A DNA stretch of 10,143 nucleotides from Desulfobacteraceae bacterium (GTDB lineage: Bacteria; Desulfobacterota; Desulfobacteria; Desulfobacterales; Desulfobacteraceae): positions 1-10,143 of the forward strand of contig PIVQ01000211.1 of the NCBI GenBank assembly GCA_003354055.1. Direction: 5' to 3'. The position numbers and the translations under genes are program-made. The notes under the pieces were generated by a model. It saw only the letters and a list, made by a program, of their open reading frames with translations. It did no database searches and was not told where the DNA came from. Below, one piece after another: positions 6,069 through 10,143 of the stretch; the first letter of the stretch is position 1, and the number at the start of each line of letters is the position of its first letter.

Positions 6069-6108
6069 CGTTGAACTTTTACTATATCTATATCTTAAGG
6101 TCTTATTT

Positions 6109-6558
6109 ATGAATAAAGCATGGATATGCCTCTTCTTTTTTCTGATGTTACTGCCGGGTACCGCTGATACAGCATTTGGCCAGACAACCCATGCAGCAAT
6201 GCTCAAAAGCACCTCAGGTAAGGTGAGTATACTTCGTCAGGACCTAAAATTACCAGCCAAGGTGGGTATGCTTCTTCAAAAAGGGGATACGGTTATTTCT
6301 TCAAGAGCAGGCTATGCAGGAATTATGTTCACCGACGGTACGGTGATCACTCTGGGCCCTAAAACAAATTTTCGTATCAATGCCTATGTGTTTTCACCTG
6401 AAACAGAGACGTATGATTTTTTCTTCTACCTGGAAAAAGGATCAGCAGTCTATCATTCCGGTAAGGTTGGAAAATTATCACCGGAATCGGTTAAAGTGGA
6501 AACCCCCAAAGCAACTGTGGGGATCCGGGGAACCCGTTTTATTATTAAAGTGGATTGA
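6109..6558 (+). CDS. Secreted FecR-domain protein
   Basis: The 149-residue protein has a clear signal peptide: a short basic start, the hydrophobic core ICLFFFLMLLP (6-16), and a likely cleavage after AFG (22-24), leaving about 125 residues in the periplasm. The mature part is one FecR domain: an early SGKVSILR strand, KGDTVISSRAGYAGIMFTDGTVITLGP (residues about 64-90), and the hallmark close VETPKATVGIRGTRF near the C-terminus. The original FecR relays signals from an outer-membrane receptor to a sigma factor; this form lacks the cytoplasmic and transmembrane anti-sigma part, so it probably acts as a periplasmic sensing or scaffold domain. FecR domains often accompany CHASE2 proteins in other genomes, as here. 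It is the first gene of the operon, with a good ribosome site. Confidence 0.92.
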   Translation: MNKAWICLFFFLMLLPGTADTAFGQTTHAAMLKSTSGKVSILRQDLKLPAKVGMLLQKGDTVISSRAGYAGIMFTDGTVITLGPKTNFRINAYVFSPETETYDFFFYLEKGSAVYHSGKVGKLSPESVKVETPKATVGIRGTRFIIKVD

Positions 6559-7166
6559 TCAAATTGAAAACTCTTCTTAAGCTTTTTGCAGTATCGGCGG
6601 CCTTAATGCTCCTTGTCTCATGCGGACAAAAAAATACAACCGTTATCCTGCTGCCCCAGGATGACGGTCACACGGGTGCGGTCCTGGTTAAAAACCAAAA
6701 ATCTTCAACATTACTGGACAAACCGTACACCTATACGGAAGCCACTTCCAAGACCGCCGGATTTGTGGTTCTAAAGGCAGATCCGGACAGAATAAAGGCA
6801 ACCTATGCCCAGCTTTTTGCGGCAGAACCGGCCAAGCCGATTCATTTCATACTCTACTTTAAGACAGACTCCGTAGAGTTGACACCGGAGTCCCTGGCTC
6901 TGCTGCCCAAAATTTCCCAAAGCGCAAAAGAGAGGGAACCGTCTGAAATAAGCATCATCGGTCATACAGACACCCTGGGGACGCCTGAGTACAACATCAA
7001 CCTGTCCCTGGAACGGGCAAAAGAAGTGGCTAAAATTCTGACCAAATACGATACAGGCCTTAAACAGGTCTATGTTCAGGGATTTGGTGAATACGATCTT
7101 TTGGTTCCCACACCTGACAACACTCCAAAAGCCCGGAACCGCCGCGTTGAAATCATGATCCGGTGA
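6555..7166 (+). CDS. OmpA-domain peptidoglycan-associated lipoprotein, TTG start
   Basis: The 203-residue protein begins with a lipoprotein signal, LLKLFAVSAALMLLVSC, with lipidated Cys at C23; Gly follows at +2, which favours outer-membrane sorting. After a short unassigned segment (24-94) comes an OmpA C-terminal domain (about 95-203): FILYFKTDS, then GHTD with D139, R154 in LSLERAKEV and a closing NRRVEIMI. D139 and R154 match the pair that binds diaminopimelate of peptidoglycan, so the protein likely tethers or senses the cell wall. No ATG is available at the right place: the start is TTG at 6555, inside the preceding gene's stop (TTGA), or TTG at 6564. AAAGTGGA precedes it. The overlap implies coupled translation with FecR, and the next gene starts 3-6 nt after its stop. 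Confidence 0.9.
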   Translation: MIKLKTLLKLFAVSAALMLLVSCGQKNTTVILLPQDDGHTGAVLVKNQKSSTLLDKPYTYTEATSKTAGFVVLKADPDRIKATYAQLFAAEPAKPIHFILYFKTDSVELTPESLALLPKISQSAKEREPSEISIIGHTDTLGTPEYNINLSLERAKEVAKILTKYDTGLKQVYVQGFGEYDLLVPTPDNTPKARNRRVEIMIR

Positions 7167-7169
7167 GCC

Positions 7170-9158
7170 GTGGTGAACCATCCCCCGAAAATAACCCGTC
7201 TTCCTAGGACAGTGCGGCTGAGTATAATAGCGGCCATGGGACTTATTACCATGGCAGCGGCATTTGCTCCTTTTATGGACATGGCGCCCGTAAAATCACT
7301 GGATACTTTTTTTTACGACCGGTTCATGATCTATGCCCGACCCAAGACCACCTATTCCCATAATGTCACCATTGTGGATATTGACGAGGTAAGCTTGTCC
7401 GGCGCGGGGCAATGGCCCTGGCCAAGATACAGACTGGCCCAGATGCTGGCCACTCTTTCCTCTCATTCGCCAAGGGCCATGGGCCTGGATATTGTGTTTC
7501 CGGAACCGGACCGCCTTTCCCCGGCCCATCTAACCCAGCAGTTTAAAAGAGATTTTCAACTGGAGATCAAGTTTTCCAATATTCCTCCCTCTCTTACGGA
7601 CAACGACGGATTTTTCGGTCATATCCTGAACCAGACCCAAACAGTGGGAGCCCGGTATTACTATTTTGACCATGTGTCAAAAGGTGCCGTGTGCAAATCG
7701 TTTCCGTTTGACATTACAGATCCGGGCAATCTTGCCACCCTGTCAAAGGCCGAAGGGGTGCTTTGCAACACCCCGAAAATTGAAACCCGGCTGGCATCTG
7801 TAGGGTATATCAACAACCAGTATGACCGGGACGGTTTGCTGCGCAGGACCCCTCTACTGATTAAATACCGAGACGGAATCGCCCCCCACCTTTCCCTGGC
7901 CCTGTTCATGATGGAAAACAAGTTAAAGACGCTGGAGATTGTCAAGACGCCACTGGGATTGTCACTTAAGGCCGGCCCTGTAACCATCCCCATAACCCGG
8001 GACGGATTTGTCCACATTAATTTCAACGGGCCTGCCAGAGCGTTTAAATATATTTCAGCAATTGACATTTTAAACCGGAAGTTTGATCCGGCTGACATCC
8101 GCGATAAAACCATACTCATCGGCAGTTCTGCCGTGGGCCTCAACGATATCCACCCCACAGTGTTTGATGCCCATTTTCCGGGCATTGAAGTCTCAGCCGT
8201 TCTTCTGGACAATATGGGCAATGAAAATTTTGTCAGGATACCGGGCCGGTCAGGTATTTGCCTTGCACTGACCTGTATCGTCCTGGGAAGTATCATGATG
8301 GTGCTGTTTAACCTGGACCCCGACCCCATGGGTCTTGTTTTGGCCACCGTAACAGGGGCAGGCCTCGTGTTCGCGGCCAGTCTGATTCTCTATTACCAAT
8401 GGGCGGTTTTTATCTCCCCTGCCCTGCCCCTGATCCTGGCTCTGGCGTTGTTTGTCCTGATCACGTTTGCAAGATTTGCATCGGAAAAACGGGCTGCCTA
8501 TACCTGGTTCCGCCAATTATCCGCAGCCCAGCAACTGACCATGGAAATCATGGTCTCCATGGTAGAGACCCGGGATCCTGAAACAGGGGCACACATTGTC
8601 CGCACCCAGCACTATGCAAAGGCCGTGGCCTTGCATCTTCGATCGAAAGGCCTGTTCTCCCACATCCTGACCGAGGACTACATTGAAACCTTATTTCTTT
8701 CCGTCCCCCTCCATGATATCGGCAAGGTGGGCATACCGGACAACATCCTGCTCAAACCGGCCAGGCTTAATGACGATGAATTCAGGCATATGAAGATGCA
8801 TGCCACTTACGGCAGAATCATCCTGAGACGGGCAGCGGACAAAATCGAAGGAAGCAACTACCTGGCTATGAGCGAAGATATTGCCGGCACACATCATGAA
8901 AAATGGAACGGCAAAGGGTATCCCGAAGGCCTTGCCGGAGAAAAGATTCCCCTGTCCGGGAGAATCATGGCCATTGCCGATGTATATGATGCCCTGATCA
9001 GCAAACGGTGTTACAAACCACCCTTTCCCCATGAAAAAGCCATGTCCATTATCCGTGAAGAAAACGGCAAGCTATTTGACCCTGTCATTGTAGAGGCGTT
9101 TGTGGAAATCGAAACCGAAATCCTGGAGATTGCCGCCCGGTTCAAGGATGAGGAATGA
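7170..9158 (+). CDS. CHASE2 sensor / HD-GYP cyclic-di-GMP phosphodiesterase
   Basis: The 662-residue membrane protein has one N-terminal transmembrane helix (about 17-36), a periplasmic CHASE2 domain (about 38-345, opening with SLDTFFYDRFM and VDIDEVSLSGAGQWPWPR), three helices (about 363-382, 387-407 and 413-433), a short linker and a cytoplasmic HD-GYP domain (about 455-650). HD-GYP landmarks are intact: H475 in ETGAH, H515-D516 in LHDIGK, H544, H575-H576, GYP at 583-585 and D604 in IADVYDAL. It should therefore bind metal and hydrolyse c-di-GMP. CHASE2 more often joins kinases, GGDEF or adenylate cyclase outputs. The start is GTG at 7170 or, better placed after GGTGAG, GTG at 7173. Gene order with FecR and OmpA suggests that the envelope partners tune its activity. 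It ends 3 bp from the convergent crotonase gene. Confidence 0.93.
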   Translation: MVNHPPKITRLPRTVRLSIIAAMGLITMAAAFAPFMDMAPVKSLDTFFYDRFMIYARPKTTYSHNVTIVDIDEVSLSGAGQWPWPRYRLAQMLATLSSHSPRAMGLDIVFPEPDRLSPAHLTQQFKRDFQLEIKFSNIPPSLTDNDGFFGHILNQTQTVGARYYYFDHVSKGAVCKSFPFDITDPGNLATLSKAEGVLCNTPKIETRLASVGYINNQYDRDGLLRRTPLLIKYRDGIAPHLSLALFMMENKLKTLEIVKTPLGLSLKAGPVTIPITRDGFVHINFNGPARAFKYISAIDILNRKFDPADIRDKTILIGSSAVGLNDIHPTVFDAHFPGIEVSAVLLDNMGNENFVRIPGRSGICLALTCIVLGSIMMVLFNLDPDPMGLVLATVTGAGLVFAASLILYYQWAVFISPALPLILALALFVLITFARFASEKRAAYTWFRQLSAAQQLTMEIMVSMVETRDPETGAHIVRTQHYAKAVALHLRSKGLFSHILTEDYIETLFLSVPLHDIGKVGIPDNILLKPARLNDDEFRHMKMHATYGRIILRRAADKIEGSNYLAMSEDIAGTHHEKWNGKGYPEGLAGEKIPLSGRIMAIADVYDALISKRCYKPPFPHEKAMSIIREENGKLFDPVIVEAFVEIETEILEIAARFKDEE

Positions 9159-9161
9159 AAA

Positions 9162-9935
9162 TTATTTCTTCTGTTCCATGGCAGCCTGAACAAAGGAAAG
9201 AGTGGCTTTAACATCAGGGTTCGTAAGGGTACTGGCCATGACATCCTGCCAGTTTTCAGTTGCAAGGGTCTGGTTGATCCTTGCTGCGGTATCTGATTTC
9301 AATCCGTGCTTGATCTGGATAAAGGGACGGTTGGGGGTGTCGATCCACAGGCAGATGATTTCCTTGGCCCGGGCAATGAGATTTTCTCCCTCAACCACTT
9401 CGTCCACCATTTCCATTTCAAGAGCCTTGTCCACCCCGACCATGTTGCCGAAGTACATCACATCCCTGTACCGTTTGTCAGAATCCAGGCCGAACCGGAC
9501 CACTGAGGACTGGGCAATGGAAAGCCCGAGGCCGATTTTTATTTCACTCATACCCAGCTTGATTTTGGGGTGGTTTTTTACAATCCTGTAGTCAGAGGCC
9601 ATGGCCAGGATCAGCCCCATGGCTGCGCAGTGGCCGTTCATGGCGCAGACAACCGGTTTCTTACAGGTAAAATAATCCACCAGGATTTTTTCCTCTTCCT
9701 CAAAAAAGGAAATCACCTCATCCGCAGTTTCAAACCCCACAAACATTGGCAGGCTGAATCCGCTTGAAAAGAACCGTCCCTCACCGGTGAGGATGATGCC
9801 TTTGAGTTCATCCTTTTCATTCACCTCGTCTATAATCTCTTTTAGCTGACGAAGGGTCTCGATAGTCACGGCATTGGAAGCACCGTCGGTGAGTGTGGCA
9901 ACGACAATATTATCCTGAATTTCTTTTTTAAGCAT
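9162..9935 (-). CDS. Crotonase-fold enzyme, probably enoyl-CoA isomerase-like
   Basis: The 257-residue protein is a typical single-domain enoyl-CoA hydratase/isomerase. Oxyanion-hole segments are FFSSGFSLPMF (55-65) and NGHCAAMGLILAMASDYRI (100-118). The acid Glu in GMSEIKIGL is present as E131, equivalent to the second catalytic Glu of rat hydratase, but the first (in GGGCELA) is Ile here (I109). A single Glu with this MSE-IGL pattern is what delta3,delta2-enoyl-CoA isomerases show, including plant peroxisomal ones. It would move a double bond in unsaturated fatty acyl-CoA in the cytoplasm; other crotonase reactions cannot be excluded. The start has an excellent site: AAAGGAT, 5 nt before ATG 9935. 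It is alone on its strand here, and its stop lies 3 bp from the CHASE2 gene's stop with no terminator visible between them. Confidence 0.88.
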   Translation of the reverse strand: MLKKEIQDNIVVATLTDGASNAVTIETLRQLKEIIDEVNEKDELKGIILTGEGRFFSSGFSLPMFVGFETADEVISFFEEEEKILVDYFTCKKPVVCAMNGHCAAMGLILAMASDYRIVKNHPKIKLGMSEIKIGLGLSIAQSSVVRFGLDSDKRYRDVMYFGNMVGVDKALEMEMVDEVVEGENLIARAKEIICLWIDTPNRPFIQIKHGLKSDTAARINQTLATENWQDVMASTLTNPDVKATLSFVQAAMEQKK

Positions 9936-9962
9936 GGCTTATCCTTTTTATACATACAAACG

Positions 9963-9978
9963 GTTTATCATAGTAAAC
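9963..9978. promoter_or_regulatory. Palindrome GTTTA-N6-TAAAC ahead of the crotonase gene
   Basis: The 16-bp sequence matches its reverse complement at 12 positions. It lies between the nearer -10 box (9985-9990) and the start codon, where a bound protein would block transcription. Confidence 0.35.
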
Positions 9979-9995
9979 ATTGTTATTATACTATC

Positions 9996-10062
9996 TGACA
10001 CCCAATCGCAAGAGAGGCTGCCTAAAAAATAGCAAATACAAGTATTTAATTGACACCCAATC
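9996..10062. repeat. Direct repeats TGACACCCAATC, 55 bp apart
   Basis: Identical 12-nt copies lie at 9996-10007 and 10051-10062. On the minus strand one ends 5 nt and the other 1 nt before a -10 box, so they are candidate regulator sites. The second copy also sits inside the inverted pair ATTGAC (10049-10054) and GTCAAT (10068-10073). Confidence 0.6.
10034..10047. promoter_or_regulatory. Palindrome AAATAC-AA-GTATTT over the distal -10
   Basis: Two perfect 6-bp arms with a 2-nt centre overlap the distal promoter's -10 box (10044-10049). This is a plausible repressor site. Confidence 0.35.
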
Positions 10063-10069
10063 ATCCTGT

Positions 10070-10088
10070 CAATCAGGGAAACCCTTAG
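10070..10088 (-). repeat. Copy 2 of the 19-nt repeated leader sequence
   Basis: Read on the minus strand this is CTAAGGGTTTCCCTGATTG, one base different from 3302-3320. Its last three bases start the consensus -35 TTGACA of the distal crotonase promoter. To the right, 10089-10143 shows no gene or strong structure. Confidence 0.55.
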
Positions 10089-10143
10089 GCGTTAGGCTTT
10101 TTTAAGCATAGCCCGCATAATCAACTGATATATTGGGGAAAAT

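Larger units (their letters stand above)
9985..10072 (-). promoter_or_regulatory. Two promoter-like sequences for the crotonase gene
   Basis: Distal promoter: minus-strand TTGACA (10072-10067), a 17-nt spacer and TTAAAT (10049-10044). Proximal promoter: a perfect minus-strand TATAAT (9990-9985) with no good -35. Each contains the same 12-nt element just upstream of its -10. Confidence 0.45.

Noticed and set aside
7661..8347. 228-codon minus-strand open frame inside the CHASE2 gene
   Set aside because: It lies wholly antisense to a well-supported gene, and its translation shows no domain or signal.
9156..9164. Bidirectional terminator between the convergent CHASE2 and crotonase genes
   Set aside because: Only 3 bp separate the stops and no stem-loop was found around them.
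3302..10088. Reading the 19-nt inverted copies as ends of a 6.8-kb transposon
   Set aside because: No transposase or integrase lies between them, the intervening genes look like ordinary chromosomal genes, and no target-site duplication was seen.

Overview
The window reads as chromosomal DNA of a Gram-negative, moderate-GC bacterium. A deltaproteobacterial sulfate reducer of the Desulfobacter/Desulfobacterium type is my best guess. The evidence is the outer-membrane-type OmpA lipoprotein, the abundance of hybrid two-component kinases and HD-GYP proteins, and an acyl-CoA enzyme. This is inferred from gene style; no marker gene proves it.

Layout. Positions 1-2611 hold a signalling operon on the + strand: the last 47 codons of a histidine kinase, an Rcp1-type single-domain response regulator, and a REC-GAF-HisKA-HATPase-REC hybrid kinase, separated by gaps of 8 nt each. 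A stand-alone SpoU-type RNA 2'-O-methyltransferase follows (2733-3236). An AT-rich stretch (about 3240-3740) carries two small unrecognised ORFs, 78 and 38 codons, overlapping by 14 nt; the first has an in-frame hexanucleotide repeat. A PLP-dependent aminotransferase (minus strand) and a GntR/FCD-type regulator (plus strand) then diverge from a 344-nt region that contains two inverted repeats, a classic local regulator/target layout.

From 6039 a consensus sigma-70 promoter drives a tight three-gene operon: a secreted FecR-domain protein, an OmpA-domain lipoprotein with a TTG start inside the preceding stop (TTGA), and a membrane CHASE2/HD-GYP protein with all visible catalytic residues of a c-di-GMP phosphodiesterase. 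Together these look like an envelope-sensing module feeding c-di-GMP turnover. On the minus strand, ending 3 bp from that operon, lies a crotonase-fold enzyme that resembles a delta3,delta2-enoyl-CoA isomerase more than a hydratase. Its upstream region has two promoter-like sequences, each containing the same 12-nt element, plus palindromes.

The points most worth checking are the orphan small-ORF pair, an 18/19-nt sequence shared in opposite orientation between the leaders of the small-ORF pair and the crotonase gene, the FecR/OmpA/CHASE2-HD-GYP module, and the inverted repeats between the aminotransferase and its presumed regulator. No tRNA, rRNA, CRISPR array, transposase or phage gene was seen.
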